Positions 17,397 to 26,260 of a DNA stretch of 64,000 nucleotides are shown piece after piece. The DNA is from Cobetia amphilecti (lineage in GTDB: Bacteria > Pseudomonadota > Gammaproteobacteria > Pseudomonadales > Halomonadaceae), in contig NZ_CP084115.1 in assembly GCF_020217465.1 (NCBI RefSeq), positions 372,001-436,000 on the forward strand. The letters are read 5' to 3'. Each line of letters starts with the position of its first letter. Position 1 is the stretch's first letter. Position numbers and translations under genes: made by a program. The notes beneath the pieces were generated by a model that saw nothing but the letters and a program-made list of their open reading frames with translations, made no database searches and was not told the DNA's origin.

Positions 17397-17487
17397 TCAG
17401 GCGGTGTCGATATCGCGCGAGTCGTCCGGGAAGATCCAGGCCCTGGTGGCACCTCATCTTTGACCTGCTGCTATGACCTGGCGTTCT

Positions 17488-18213
17488 TCAGCCCAGACGG
17501 GCCAATAGCGCCGTGACGGCTGTCTCGACGCGCAGGATGCGCTCGCCCAGATGCACCCCTTCAAAGCCTGCCGCCATGAATTTCTCGACCTCATAGTCCA
17601 CGAAGCCGCCTTCCGGGCCGATGGCCAGCATCACCGGCTCGTGGACGGCGCGTGGGCATTCATCCGGCATGCCCGGATGGGCGATGATGCCACGCGGAGG
17701 CGTGCCTGATGCTGGTGTCATCAGTGCCGGCAGGCGGTCTTCCACGAAGGGTTTGAACAGTTTCTCGTGGGTCACCGTCGGCATGATGGTGTCACGCGCC
17801 TGCTCCAGTCCCAGCACCAGATGCTGGCGAATCTTGTCTTCCTTGAGCTCCGGCGACTGCCAATAGCTCTTCTCGACCCGCCGCGTATGCAGCAGGGTGA
17901 TTTGCTTCACGCCCAATGCCGTGACGTGTTCCAGCGAGCGTGCCAGCATGCGCGGGCGCGGCAGCGCCAGCAGCAGATGCACGTCGAGTGGCGCCGGCGG
18001 CTGACGGTCCAGCGTCAGGCTGAATTCGGCGCTGTCCGCGTCCAGTCGCTCCAGGCGGCCACGGCCGATCAGGCCACCCTCCACCCCCAGCGTCATCTCG
18101 TCGCCGACGTTGGCACGATGCACCTCACGCAGATGGCGCAGGCGGCGCGGGTCCGTGACACGTGCGTGGTCCTGAGCGGTCAGGTCGTCAGCGCCGAGCA
18201 AAATCAGATTCAT
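17488..18213 (-). CDS. rsmE: 16S rRNA (uracil-1498-N3)-methyltransferase
   Basis: A 241-residue SPOUT methyltransferase that methylates U1498 of 16S rRNA in the 30S subunit. The N-terminal PUA-like part contains RRLRHLREVHRANVGDEMTL and the C-terminal knotted SAM site contains LAIGPEGGFVDYEVE and LGERILRVETAVTALL, both diagnostic. The ATG at 18213 gives the usual start MNLILL; an ATG eleven codons upstream would add a poorly conserved extension. The ribosome site is weak. It is convergent with the photolyase-like gene. Confidence 0.95.
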   Translation of the reverse strand: MNLILLGADDLTAQDHARVTDPRRLRHLREVHRANVGDEMTLGVEGGLIGRGRLERLDADSAEFSLTLDRQPPAPLDVHLLLALPRPRMLARSLEHVTALGVKQITLLHTRRVEKSYWQSPELKEDKIRQHLVLGLEQARDTIMPTVTHEKLFKPFVEDRLPALMTPASGTPPRGIIAHPGMPDECPRAVHEPVMLAIGPEGGFVDYEVEKFMAAGFEGVHLGERILRVETAVTALLARLG

Positions 18214-18410
18214 GGCAATACCGGGGCAGTGGAGGGCAGGATGCATCGCTTACAGACAGCGGCAAGCGGGCGTTATTCTAGCATGTCGTGCATGCTGACC
18301 CGACGGGGACAGCGTTGGCATGGCGTCAATGACTGACGCGTGGAGACGCCTTTTCTTGCAGTCCCCCCCCTTGAGTGCACAATGAAGAAAAATCGACAGG
18401 AGCCTGACAC

Positions 18411-18929
18411 GTGCGAGTGATCCGCAAATATGCCAATCGGCGCCTATACGACACCGAGCAGAGCCGCTACGTGACCCTGGAAGACCTGCGCAGCCTGGTG
18501 CTGGCGGAAGAGGTCTTCAAGGTCGAGGACGCCAAGAGCGGTGAGGACCTCACGCGCACCATCCTGCTGACCATCATCATCGAGCAGGAGCAGGGCGAGG
18601 GCGAGGCCGAGGTCTTCTCCAACGAGCTGCTGGAGCAGTTCATCCGCATCTATGCGATGGCCAAGCCGCTGCCGCTGGCCGGTTATCTGGAGCAGGGTAC
18701 GCGGCTGATGATGGAGCAGCAGCAGCGCATGCAGGAGCAGTGGTCCCAGGCCATGCGTCACTCGCCGATGGAGATGATGCGCGAGGTCGCCGAAGAGAAC
18801 CTGCGCTTCTGGCAGCAGGCCATGGGCGCTGGCATGGGTGCTGGCAAGAATGCCTCACGCTCACAGCCGAGCGATGCGGATGCGGCGCCTGATGAGTCGG
18901 ACACGCCGCCGGACGATGAGCGACGCTGA
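18411..18929 (+). CDS. phaR: Polyhydroxyalkanoate synthesis repressor PhaR
   Basis: A 172-residue regulator. The N-terminal DNA-binding domain is highly typical (VIRKYANRRLYDTEQSRYVTLEDL) and the PHB-accumulation regulatory domain follows (LLTIIIEQEQGEGE, SNELLEQFIRIYA). PhaR binds both DNA and polyhydroxybutyrate granules and represses phasin synthesis until polymer appears. The start is GTG at 18411 with AGGAG at 18398-18402. The C-terminal 35 residues are acidic and disordered. phaC/phaP are not in the window, but the gene implies the host stores PHA, as Halomonadaceae do. Confidence 0.96.
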   Translation: MRVIRKYANRRLYDTEQSRYVTLEDLRSLVLAEEVFKVEDAKSGEDLTRTILLTIIIEQEQGEGEAEVFSNELLEQFIRIYAMAKPLPLAGYLEQGTRLMMEQQQRMQEQWSQAMRHSPMEMMREVAEENLRFWQQAMGAGMGAGKNASRSQPSDADAAPDESDTPPDDERR

Positions 18930-18984
18930 GTGTGACGCCGTGTCAGATCCAGCTTTCACATAAATTCATCGTGATGTGAAAAGG

Positions 18985-19007
18985 GGCGCCCCGAGCAGGG
19001 CGCCTTT
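18985..19007 (+). terminator. Short GC hairpin after phaR
   Basis: A 7-bp GC stem (18985-18991 with 18998-19004), loop CGAGCA, followed by three T residues. A modest terminator between phaR and purD. Confidence 0.6.
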
Positions 19008-19094
19008 CTGCCATAATGCGCAGCCTGATATTTCCTCGGTAGCTCGCGCCATGCGGGTAGCCCTGATCCTCACTGGCTCATGAAGGTTGAAAAG

Positions 19095-20387
19095 ATGAAG
19101 GTCCTGATCATCGGCGGCGGTGGCCGCGAACATGCGCTGGCCTGGAAGGCCGCCCAGTCATCCCGTGTCGAGGAGGTCTTCGTGGCGCCCGGCAATGCGG
19201 GTACGGCGCGCGAGTCCAAGCTGACCAATCTGGCGATTGCCGCTGACGATCTCGATGCGCTGGTCGCCTTCGCGCGTGACAACGCCATCGAGCTGACCAT
19301 CGTCGGCCCGGAAGCGCCGCTGGTGATCGGCGTGGTCGATCGCTTCCGTGAAGCGGGGCTCAAGTGCTTCGGCCCGACGGCCGGTGCCGCCCAGCTGGAA
19401 GGCTCCAAGGCCTTCACCAAGGACTTCCTGGCGCGTCATGCCATCCCGACCGGCGACTACGCGACCTTCGCGGAGGTCGATGCGGCGCTTGAGTACCTGG
19501 CGGCCCATCCGGCGCCCATCGTCATCAAGGCCGATGGCCTGGCGGCGGGCAAGGGTGTCGTGGTCGCGATGAGCGACGAGGAAGCTCGCGCCGCGGTGCG
19601 TGACATGCTCGAGGACAACGCCTTCGGCGATGCCGGCGCACGCGTGGTGATCGAGGAATTCCTCGACGGTGAGGAAGCCAGTTTCATCGTGATGGTCGAC
19701 GGCGAGAACGTGCTGCCGATGGCCACCAGTCAGGATCACAAGCGCGTCGGCGAAGGCGATACCGGCCCCAACACCGGCGGCATGGGGGCCTACTCTCCGG
19801 CGCCGGTGGTGACGGCTGACGTTCACCAGCGCGTGATGGACGAGATCATCCTGCCCACCGTGCGTGGCATGGCGGCCGAAGGCCATCCTTACACCGGTTT
19901 CCTGTATGCCGGTCTGATGATCGATGCCCAGGGCGCGCCGAAGATCATCGAGTACAACTGCCGCTTCGGTGACCCGGAAACCCAGCCGATCATGGTGCGT
20001 CTGAAGTCCGATCTGGTCGCGCTGTGTCTGGCCGCCGAAGACGGGCGTCTCGACACCCAGACCTGCGAGTGGGATTCCCGCGCGGCGGTCGGCGTGGTGC
20101 TGGCAGCTGGCGGCTACCCGGCCAGCTACCGCAAGGGCGATGTCATCAGCGGCTTCGATGCTGCCGAAGCGACCGGCTGCAAGGTCTTCCATGCCGGCAC
20201 CGCCGAGCAGGACGGCCAGGTCGTCACCAGCGGTGGTCGCGTGCTGTGCGTCACCGCACTGGGCGACAGCGTCGCGGCGGCCACCGAGCGTGCCTATGAA
20301 GGCGTCGATGCCATCAGCTGGCAGGACATGCTGGTGCGTCGCGACATCGCCTGGCGCGCCATCGCTCGCGAGCGCGGCGATAGCTGA
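19095..20387 (+). CDS. purD: Phosphoribosylamine-glycine ligase
   Basis: A 430-residue ATP-grasp enzyme that joins glycine to 5-phosphoribosylamine in purine synthesis. The N-terminal motif KVLIIGGGGREHALAWK, the ATP-grasp segments KADGLAAGKGVVVA and EEFLDGEEAS, the active-site loop DHKRVGEGDTGPNTGGMGAY, and the metal-binding EYNCRFGDPETQ are all intact. The ATG at 19095 has AAGG eight bases upstream and gives the normal start; an ATG five codons earlier is less likely. It is followed by a long hairpin at 20433-20467, so it is probably a single-gene unit here rather than joined to purH. Confidence 0.98.
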   Translation: MKVLIIGGGGREHALAWKAAQSSRVEEVFVAPGNAGTARESKLTNLAIAADDLDALVAFARDNAIELTIVGPEAPLVIGVVDRFREAGLKCFGPTAGAAQLEGSKAFTKDFLARHAIPTGDYATFAEVDAALEYLAAHPAPIVIKADGLAAGKGVVVAMSDEEARAAVRDMLEDNAFGDAGARVVIEEFLDGEEASFIVMVDGENVLPMATSQDHKRVGEGDTGPNTGGMGAYSPAPVVTADVHQRVMDEIILPTVRGMAAEGHPYTGFLYAGLMIDAQGAPKIIEYNCRFGDPETQPIMVRLKSDLVALCLAAEDGRLDTQTCEWDSRAAVGVVLAAGGYPASYRKGDVISGFDAAEATGCKVFHAGTAEQDGQVVTSGGRVLCVTALGDSVAAATERAYEGVDAISWQDMLVRRDIAWRAIARERGDS

Positions 20388-20432
20388 AAGCGCTGAGTCG
20401 CACGGGCCATCACCCCGCGACATGCCTGCTTC

Positions 20433-20467
20433 ACGACAAGACCCGGCCTTAGGCCGGGTCTTGTCGT
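20433..20467 (+). terminator. Hairpin after purD
   Basis: A perfect 16-bp stem (20433-20448 with 20452-20467) and a three-base loop TTA. It lacks a clear T-run, so intrinsic termination is likely but may be weak. Confidence 0.7.
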
Positions 20468-20646
20468 TGGGGCGTCTCTCGATGCCCTGAGCGCCTACGA
20501 CCATCGTGTCGGGGTCTGGTCATGTCGGTGTCGGGCATGCGATAACCCTAGTCATCCTATATTCCTTCTTGAGGCTGACCGGCGTCGAAAGATGGCGTCG
20601 CCGTCCGCCCTGAACCCTTTTCCTGTCTCGCCGACAAGGAGTCTGC

Positions 20647-21102
20647 ATGGACCGTATCCGGCTTGAATTTCCGGTTTCCCGCCTGGTACATCGCCACCCG
20701 ATGACGATTCGGGTCAGCGACATCAACTATGGCCAGCACCTGGGCCACGACAGCGTAGTCAGCCTGGCGCACGAGGCGCGGGGCCAGGCCTGGCAGGCGC
20801 TGGGCTTCCCCGAATGGAACATCGATGGGCTGATGAGCATCGTCGCGGATCTCGCCGTGCAGTATCAGGGCGAGGGCCGGCTGGGTGACGCGCTCGTGGT
20901 GGAGACGGCCATCGACAGCGTGTCCGGCAAGGGGCTTGGCGTCCATCACCGCCTGCTGCGTGTCAGCGATGACGCGGTACTGGCGACGCTGCGCGTCGGG
21001 CTGGTGTTCGCTGGCGAGCAGGGGCTGGCGGAGCCGAGCGCGCGCGCCAGTGCCGCCATCGAGCAGGCCGTCTCAGCCATGTCGTCCCGGGTAGCCAACT
21101 GA
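20647..21102 (+). CDS. Acyl-CoA thioesterase, hotdog fold
   Basis: A 151-residue protein of the 4HBT hotdog superfamily. The segment IRVSDINYGQHLGHDSVVSLAHEARGQ matches the catalytic helix region (Asp-x-Asn-x-x-x-Asp/His type: VSDINYGQHLGHD), and the rest has the expected beta-strand order (IVADLAVQYQGEGRLGDALVVET). Such enzymes hydrolyse acyl-CoA thioesters; the precise substrate cannot be read from sequence. Its TGA overlaps the next ATG by one base, so it is coupled to the phosphoribulokinase gene. The ribosome site is CAAGGAG just before the ATG. Confidence 0.88.
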   Translation: MDRIRLEFPVSRLVHRHPMTIRVSDINYGQHLGHDSVVSLAHEARGQAWQALGFPEWNIDGLMSIVADLAVQYQGEGRLGDALVVETAIDSVSGKGLGVHHRLLRVSDDAVLATLRVGLVFAGEQGLAEPSARASAAIEQAVSAMSSRVAN

Positions 21103-21974
21103 TGTCGCGGGAATATCCGATCATCGCCGTGACGGGGTCTTCCGGCGCGGGCACCACCACCGTCATGCGCACCTTCGAGCGCATGTTCTCGCGTGAGGCG
21201 ATTCATGCCGCCTACGTGGATGGGGATGCCTTTCACCGTTATACCCGTGACGAGCTGGTGCGCATGTTTCAGGAGGCGCCGGAGCGCAAGCGCGAGCTGT
21301 CTCACTTCGCGGTCGAGGCCAACCAGCTGGATCGTCTGGAAGCGCTGTTCGTCGAATATGGCGAGCAGGGCTCCGGCACGCATCGTCATTACATCCATGC
21401 CGAAGACAAGCGCATGATCGAGGCCGGCTACAAGGTCGGCACCTTCACCGAATGGCAGTCGCTGCCGGACTGTACGGACCTGCTGTTCTACGAGGGGCTG
21501 CATGGTGGGCTGGTGACGCCGGAGCATGACATCGCGCGTCATGTCGATCTGCTGATCGGGGTGGCACCGACCATGAATCTGGAGTGGATCCAGAAGATCG
21601 ATCGTGACACCAAGCTGCGCGGGCACTCCCAGGAAGCGGTGGTGGACACCATCCTGAGCCGCATGGATGACTACGTGCGCTACATCCAGCCGCAGTTCTC
21701 ACGCACGCACATCAACTTCCAGCGCGTGCCGACGGTGGATACCTCCAACCCCTTCGAGCCGCAGGATATCCCGACGGACGCCGAGTCGATGGTCGTGATC
21801 CACTTCCGCGATCCCGGCAGTGTCGACTTCCCGTTCCTGCTCGCGATGATCCAGGGCTCGTTCATGTCACGCCCGCATACGCTGGTGGTGCCCGGCGCGC
21901 TGATGGCACTGGCCATCGAGCTGATCATCACGCCACTGGTCAAGAGCCTGCTGGCACAGCGGCGGTTCCGCTAG
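21102..21974 (+). CDS. prkB: Phosphoribulokinase (PrkB type)
   Basis: A 290-residue P-loop kinase of the proteobacterial PrkB class. The P-loop is AVTGSSGAGTTTV; DGDAFHRYTRDEL contains the catalytic-region Asp, and DLLFYEGLHGG holds the Walker B-like segment. In autotrophs this enzyme phosphorylates ribulose-5-phosphate for the Calvin cycle. No RuBisCO or other Calvin gene is seen here, and similar orphan copies occur in heterotrophs such as E. coli, so the physiological role is unclear. It is coupled to the upstream thioesterase by a one-base overlap. Confidence 0.95.
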   Translation: MSREYPIIAVTGSSGAGTTTVMRTFERMFSREAIHAAYVDGDAFHRYTRDELVRMFQEAPERKRELSHFAVEANQLDRLEALFVEYGEQGSGTHRHYIHAEDKRMIEAGYKVGTFTEWQSLPDCTDLLFYEGLHGGLVTPEHDIARHVDLLIGVAPTMNLEWIQKIDRDTKLRGHSQEAVVDTILSRMDDYVRYIQPQFSRTHINFQRVPTVDTSNPFEPQDIPTDAESMVVIHFRDPGSVDFPFLLAMIQGSFMSRPHTLVVPGALMALAIELIITPLVKSLLAQRRFR

Positions 21975-22008
21975 CGGGAGACATGAAGGGGGCTGGGCTC
22001 GGGCTGGC

Positions 22009-22839
22009 TCAGTGCTTGCGGCCCTTGAGGCGTGGCAGGATGCCCTTCTTCCAGATACGCAGGGTGCGATTCAGGCGGCCGCTGCGGATCAGCAGGCGTG
22101 CCTCGCGGGTGCTCAGCGGCAGGCCGAGGGTGCGTTGCTTGAGCTTCAGCGAGTGACGCAGATCGAAGCGACGCATCATGCGCGCGAGAGTGGCCGTGCC
22201 CGGCAGGCGCGGCAGGCGGACGGCAGAGGTGAAGTCGATCAGGACCGGCACGCCATCGCGCAGCACGACGTTGGAGCCACGGATGTCGTTGTGGGCCATC
22301 TGACGCTGATGGAGTTGCTGCACGACGAGAATCAGCTGCTGACTGAGGCGGGCATCCGTCACGTCATCCAGGGCGGCGTCACTCAGCAACGGCCCTGGGA
22401 TGTACTCCATCGCCAGCGACAGCGGTGACAGGCGCGCCACGGCGCGGGGGGCGTGTGTCCAGTCGCCCAGACGCTCGAGCATCTTCAGCTCATGGCGTAC
22501 CAGCCAGCGTGCCACCAATGCCGCCGGCGTGCCGGCATAGCGGCGGTAATCCTTGCAGACCACCGGTTGGCCATTGAGGTGCGTGATATAGACCTCTGCC
22601 TTGAGAAAGCCCTTGGCACGCTGCAGGAACTCGCCCGGGGCCTGCTCGCCGTCAACACGCGTGACCCTGGGCGCGGCACGCAGTGCCGCCCGCGCCTTCT
22701 CTGCGCGCGTAGGCTCAGCGCGATCGACGGCGGGAGCGCCGACAGTGGCCGGTCGTGTCTCGCCATGAGCGCCAAGGCCGGCCTCCAGTTCGTGGTTGGC
22801 CTTGCGCAGGGAGGAATCTTGGCGAGTGAACACGGGCAT
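22009..22839 (-). CDS. Small RIO/Kdo-kinase-like protein
   Basis: A 276-residue protein with a minimal protein-kinase-like fold. Visible elements are the Lys in QPVVCKDYRRY (ATP lysine candidate), the catalytic loop AHNDIRGSNVVL (HxD and Asn spaced as in kinases), and VLIDFTSAVRL, where DFT stands in for DFG. The first 65 residues are variable and charged. The fold resembles the Kdo/WaaP lipopolysaccharide kinases and RIO kinases; the target (sugar or protein) is not known. It stands alone, convergent with prkB and divergent from hinT. Confidence 0.75.
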   Translation of the reverse strand: MPVFTRQDSSLRKANHELEAGLGAHGETRPATVGAPAVDRAEPTRAEKARAALRAAPRVTRVDGEQAPGEFLQRAKGFLKAEVYITHLNGQPVVCKDYRRYAGTPAALVARWLVRHELKMLERLGDWTHAPRAVARLSPLSLAMEYIPGPLLSDAALDDVTDARLSQQLILVVQQLHQRQMAHNDIRGSNVVLRDGVPVLIDFTSAVRLPRLPGTATLARMMRRFDLRHSLKLKQRTLGLPLSTREARLLIRSGRLNRTLRIWKKGILPRLKGRKH

Positions 22840-23060
22840 GACGGGCGGCTTCTCGTTAGCGGGTTAACAATGATTATCCTACTGTTTTCCTCATTCGCCC
22901 ACTGGCAGCGGTGAATCAGTCTGTTTCCCTAAAGGCGACATTGCTCTGTTCACAAGCTGGCCCGCGTTTTCCTGCGTCTGCCCTTGGCCTGTTGCCCGGC
23001 TGGCGCTACGCTGGCAGGCCACGCTGCCGTGGGCAGCCCCACTTCAAGGGAGAAGGTGTC

Positions 23061-23402
23061 ATGGACTGTCTGTTCTGCAAGATCATCAACCGCGAGATTC
23101 CCGCCGATATCGTCTATGAGGATGATGAGGTGCTGGCCTTCAATGACATCAATCCGCAGGCGCCGACCCATGTGTTGATCATCCCCAAGCAGCACATCGC
23201 CACGCTCAACGATATCGAGGAGCATCAGCTGGCCACGGTAGGGCGCCTGCAGTACACCGCCGCCAGACTGGCGAAGGACTACGGTTTTGCCGAGGGCGGT
23301 TATCGCGTGGTGATGAACTGCAATGAAGATGGCGGCCAGACGGTCTATCATATTCATATGCACCTGATGGGTGGTCGCCGCTTCACATGGCCGGCTGGCT
23401 GA
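23061..23402 (+). CDS. hinT: HIT-family purine nucleotide hydrolase (HinT type)
   Basis: A 113-residue histidine-triad protein starting MDCLFCKIINREIPADIVYE, a signature of HinT, with the CxxC pair and DINPQAPTHVLIIPKQH. The catalytic triad motif is YHIHMHLMGGR. HinT enzymes hydrolyse AMP-lysine-type phosphoramidates. The ATG at 23061 has GGAGAAGG upstream; the frame is open for 50 codons further upstream but that stretch is not conserved. A strong terminator follows at 23486-23521. Confidence 0.96.
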   Translation: MDCLFCKIINREIPADIVYEDDEVLAFNDINPQAPTHVLIIPKQHIATLNDIEEHQLATVGRLQYTAARLAKDYGFAEGGYRVVMNCNEDGGQTVYHIHMHLMGGRRFTWPAG

Positions 23403-23485
23403 GCCGGCATAGAGCAGGCGCCTGTACCGGCGGTTCGCGGGCAGGTAGCGGCTAGCGATAACAAGCGCGCGGCACACAGGCGCAT

Positions 23486-23521
23486 ACCGGCAATGTCGTG
23501 AAAACGGCATTGCCGGTTTTT
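23486..23521 (+). terminator. Terminator after hinT
   Basis: A 14-bp stem (23486-23499 with 23504-23517, one wobble), loop GAAA, then a run of T residues to 23521. A typical Rho-independent terminator. Confidence 0.9.
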
Positions 23522-23644
23522 CATTGGGGAAGCCACGGCGCAAGGGAGCCGGTCAGGCCTCGCCCGGCGACACTCTGCCCCTTACCGTCGCGGGCTGGCT
23601 TGCGTAAGATGGCCTCATTGCTCACGCCGTGCAGGAGTCTTCCC

Positions 23645-24310
23645 ATGCCGCATTCCGATGCCATTTCGGCGCAACGTCATCACAGCCGCGCCGATCAGTT
23701 GATCCATCAGTTCGACACCGTACTGCGTACCCTGGTGCCACATGCCGCCCAGCCGTCGCGTCCCTCTCCGGCGGGCGACATCCATGACGAAGCGATCAGC
23801 GACGAAGAGCGCCAGCACGCCGCTGGCCTGATGCGCATCAATCACACCGGCGAGGTGTGTGCCCAGGCGCTCTATCAGGGTCAGGGTTTCACGGCGCGTC
23901 TGCCTGAAACGCGCACGCAGATGGAGCTGGCTGCCCAGGAAGAGATCGATCACCTGGCCTGGTGCGATGCACGACTCGTCGAGCTGGATGCCAATACCAG
24001 CCTGCTCAATCCGTTGTTCTACATGACGAGCTTCGCGCTCGGGGCAGCGGCCGGTGCCATCAACGACAAGGTCAGCCTCGGGTTCGTGGCCGCGACCGAA
24101 GAACTGGTCGGCGAGCACCTGTCGAAGCACCAGCAGACGCTGCCCGAGGGCGATCAGCGCTCACGTGCCGTGTTGCGCCAGATGGAAATCGACGAAGCCC
24201 ATCATGAGCAGTGGGCGCTGGAAGCCGGTGGTCATCGCTTCCCGGGGCCGCTGAAGAGCGCCATGCGCCTGATGTCCAAGGTGATGACGGCCAGCGTCTA
24301 CCGAGTGTGA
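23645..24310 (+). CDS. coq7: 2-polyprenyl-3-methyl-6-methoxy-1,4-benzoquinone hydroxylase
   Basis: A 221-residue di-iron monooxygenase of ubiquinone synthesis. The iron ligands are visible in order: MRINHTGEVCAQALYQGQ (Glu), AAQEEIDHLAWC (Glu and the ExxH His), AATEELVGEHLSKH (Glu), and MEIDEAHHEQWA (Glu and ExxH His). The ATG at 23645 has AGGAG at 23632-23636. Coq7/UbiF act at the same step; this organism uses the Coq7 type. The gene is followed by a palindromic terminator. Confidence 0.96.
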   Translation: MPHSDAISAQRHHSRADQLIHQFDTVLRTLVPHAAQPSRPSPAGDIHDEAISDEERQHAAGLMRINHTGEVCAQALYQGQGFTARLPETRTQMELAAQEEIDHLAWCDARLVELDANTSLLNPLFYMTSFALGAAAGAINDKVSLGFVAATEELVGEHLSKHQQTLPEGDQRSRAVLRQMEIDEAHHEQWALEAGGHRFPGPLKSAMRLMSKVMTASVYRV

Positions 24311-24359
24311 TGGTCAGACGTCTGAGCCTGCCTTGGCAGCTTCAGGACGCTGCAACGCA

Positions 24360-24392
24360 AAAGGCCGCCCCATGGGGCGGCCTTTGTGTTTT
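24360..24392. terminator. Bidirectional terminator between coq7 and a small membrane gene
   Basis: A 26-base perfect palindrome (24360-24385) with GC-rich core and A/T ends, followed by GTGTTTTT. It can serve coq7 (plus) and, less strongly, the convergent gene. Confidence 0.8.
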
Positions 24393-24475
24393 TGGCGAAC
24401 GTCGTGATGATCAATACGAGACGATCATTGCGAGTCGGCCAATGTGAGACGCTCAGCGGTCTCCGGCGTCAGGGC

Positions 24476-24829
24476 TTATTCCTTGACCTGGTACTCACCG
24501 TCCAGCGTCTCGGTGCTGCTGCCGTCTTCACGCGTGGCATCACGCGAGTAGTTCTGGCGGCCACTGGCCTTGTCCTGGGCCTCCTGCATGCGCTGCTGCA
24601 TCTCGCTCATGCGCTTTTTCATGCGACGGCGGATGAAGGGCAGCATGATGATGCCGAGTACCATCATCACCAGCGCCGCGAACAAGCTGAAGATCATGAC
24701 CACGCCACCGATCAGCCAGGCGGCGACCAGCTTGAGGCCGGACAGGCCATTGGAGGGGCGTTGGTTGCCTGCATTGGCCTGCCATTGGCGAGCCTGGTTC
24801 CACAGAGTGTTGTGCTGTTGGCCTTGCAT
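24476..24829 (-). CDS. Small membrane protein of unknown function
   Basis: A 117-residue protein with a single long hydrophobic block, about residues 35-66 (LVAAWLIGGVVMIFSLFAAL then VMMVLGIIMLPFI), which may form two closely spaced helices. A basic amphipathic stretch follows (RRRMKKRMSEMQQRMQEAQ), probably a cytoplasmic coiled segment, with an acidic tail. The ATG at 24829 has GGAGAAG eight bases upstream, which favours it over the longer frame. I do not recognise a family. It points toward coq7 and shares its terminator region. Confidence 0.75.
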   Translation of the reverse strand: MQGQQHNTLWNQARQWQANAGNQRPSNGLSGLKLVAAWLIGGVVMIFSLFAALVMMVLGIIMLPFIRRRMKKRMSEMQQRMQEAQDKASGRQNYSRDATREDGSSTETLDGEYQVKE

Positions 24830-25165
24830 GTGTCTTCTCCACGATAGAGCCGGGCCGTCAGGCCGGGCGAGGATGACCCGATAGGTGAAAGTGGGTGGTC
24901 GGGGATATCGGGTCAGGAAACAGGGGTATTGCCCTCCCGGCGCAACGGGCATTCGTGCTCTGGGCCGGGGGATGGGTAAGTGGGGCTCGATGCGACGCAC
25001 TTTTGCATGAGGCGCTTGATGGCATCGGGCGGCCGGTTGACTCGTTCAGCATCGAAGTTGGCATCGTTGCCGTCAAGCGGCTTCGGCGTTGATCCAGCGC
25101 TGGATGTCGGGTTCAGTCCCTGAACCACTTCAAGGCACGGCGGCTGGTCAAGCGGGTCGATCAGT
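24830..25165. other. 336-base gap, no convincing gene
   Basis: Short open frames cross this stretch on both strands, including a 71-codon minus-strand frame ending at 24913, but none has a good ribosome site, domain or membrane pattern. It presumably holds the promoter for the small membrane gene and the 3' end of the unknown exported protein's transcript. Confidence 0.5.
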
Positions 25166-26002
25166 TCACGGCCGGTAATCCGGATTCATGGACACGCTGG
25201 CAGCGAGGTTGAAAGCGTTGCCCGGCAGCGGCATGTTCAATGTCATTCGTTGCGGCCTGCCTTGCGCATCGCGTCCGTGAATCTGGATGGCGTGCGCAGC
25301 GACTTCGACGCTCTGTACACTCTTGATGCCGTCGACAGCGGCAAAATTCAAGGTCTGGCGCATGCTGTCGCCATCGATGGCCTTGTCGCCGGGCGCGGAA
25401 TCACTCTGGCGCAGCGCTTCGCTGATGAATTCTCCATCGGCGAGATTGATGGCCAGTTCCATCTGCCACCCATTATGCCCCCAGCCCGTGAACTGAACAT
25501 GATCGTCGCGGATATCCATCGTACTGAATTCCATCATGCCCTTGCGACTGGCGTGGATCATCATCTGCGTGAGCAGCTCTGGCGCGAGCCCCTGGGTAGA
25601 CGCGGCCTCAGAGATAGCTGTCGCAGGCTTTCCGGCTGTGCGGGTGGCGGCCGTGTCCAGCGCGCTACCCTCCGCATCATCGCCGAGCGTGGCGTGCGCC
25701 TTGCCGTCATCTGAGTGCTCGCTGGTCGAGGGCCCATTTGCAGAGAGCCCTGCGGTCGAGAGTTCTGCCGCCGACAGCTGATGGCGCACCGGCAGGTCCT
25801 CGATGCCGTTGGCATAGGCGGGAGCCGAGCCCAGCATCAGGCCGAGTGCGCTGACGCCCAGGCCGTGTCGCCAGTGCTGGACTGCGCGGCTGGCGAGCCA
25901 GAAGCGCGACGGGGCGGCGCCTGCGGCCGAGGATGGCGGCTGCCGGGATGCGGAGTCTGATTCACGAGCGGGAGCAATACGGGACGCGGCTGATGGGGAC
26001 AT
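25166..26002 (-). CDS. Putative exported protein of unknown function
   Basis: A 278-residue protein. A long polar N-terminal segment (about residues 1-45) precedes a hydrophobic stretch ending in ALGLMLGSAPAYANG, which looks like a signal peptide with an AxA cleavage site. A low-complexity Ser/Ala/Asp region follows (about 65-130). The C-terminal half (about 140-278) appears folded, with strands such as HVQFTGWGHNGWQMELAI and VEVAAHAIQIHGRDAQG. The ATG at 26002 has GGAGGG upstream. No family is recognised. It diverges from the PepSY/two-component operon and may belong to the same response; that is a guess from position. Confidence 0.7.
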   Translation of the reverse strand: MSPSAASRIAPARESDSASRQPPSSAAGAAPSRFWLASRAVQHWRHGLGVSALGLMLGSAPAYANGIEDLPVRHQLSAAELSTAGLSANGPSTSEHSDDGKAHATLGDDAEGSALDTAATRTAGKPATAISEAASTQGLAPELLTQMMIHASRKGMMEFSTMDIRDDHVQFTGWGHNGWQMELAINLADGEFISEALRQSDSAPGDKAIDGDSMRQTLNFAAVDGIKSVQSVEVAAHAIQIHGRDAQGRPQRMTLNMPLPGNAFNLAASVSMNPDYRP

Positions 26003-26260
26003 GACACCCTCCTCAAGGATGGCTGTGCATGGCACTCACTGTGGGCCAGGCGACCTTGCGCGTCGCTGAGACGTGAATTCATCTGAGGTTCATTGCCTCC
26101 TGTCAGTCTCTGCATCACAGGGTCAGTGGTTGCTCTCGGGTTGGTCCGCGTTGTTCCAACGCAGGTTTGATTGCACATTCCGTTGCTAGATTGAGCGCCA
26201 CGCGCAAGCGCCCGCCTTGGGCGCACACCAGCCCCGCCGTCATTCACGAGGTTCCTCTTC

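Noticed and set aside
18361..18371. Run of eight C residues before phaR as a phase-variation tract
   Set aside because: It is outside the coding region and upstream of the ribosome site; no evidence that length changes would matter, although promoter-spacing effects cannot be excluded.
24913..25128. 71-codon minus-strand frame after the unknown exported protein
   Set aside because: No good ribosome site and no domain; it could be a remnant but cannot be supported.
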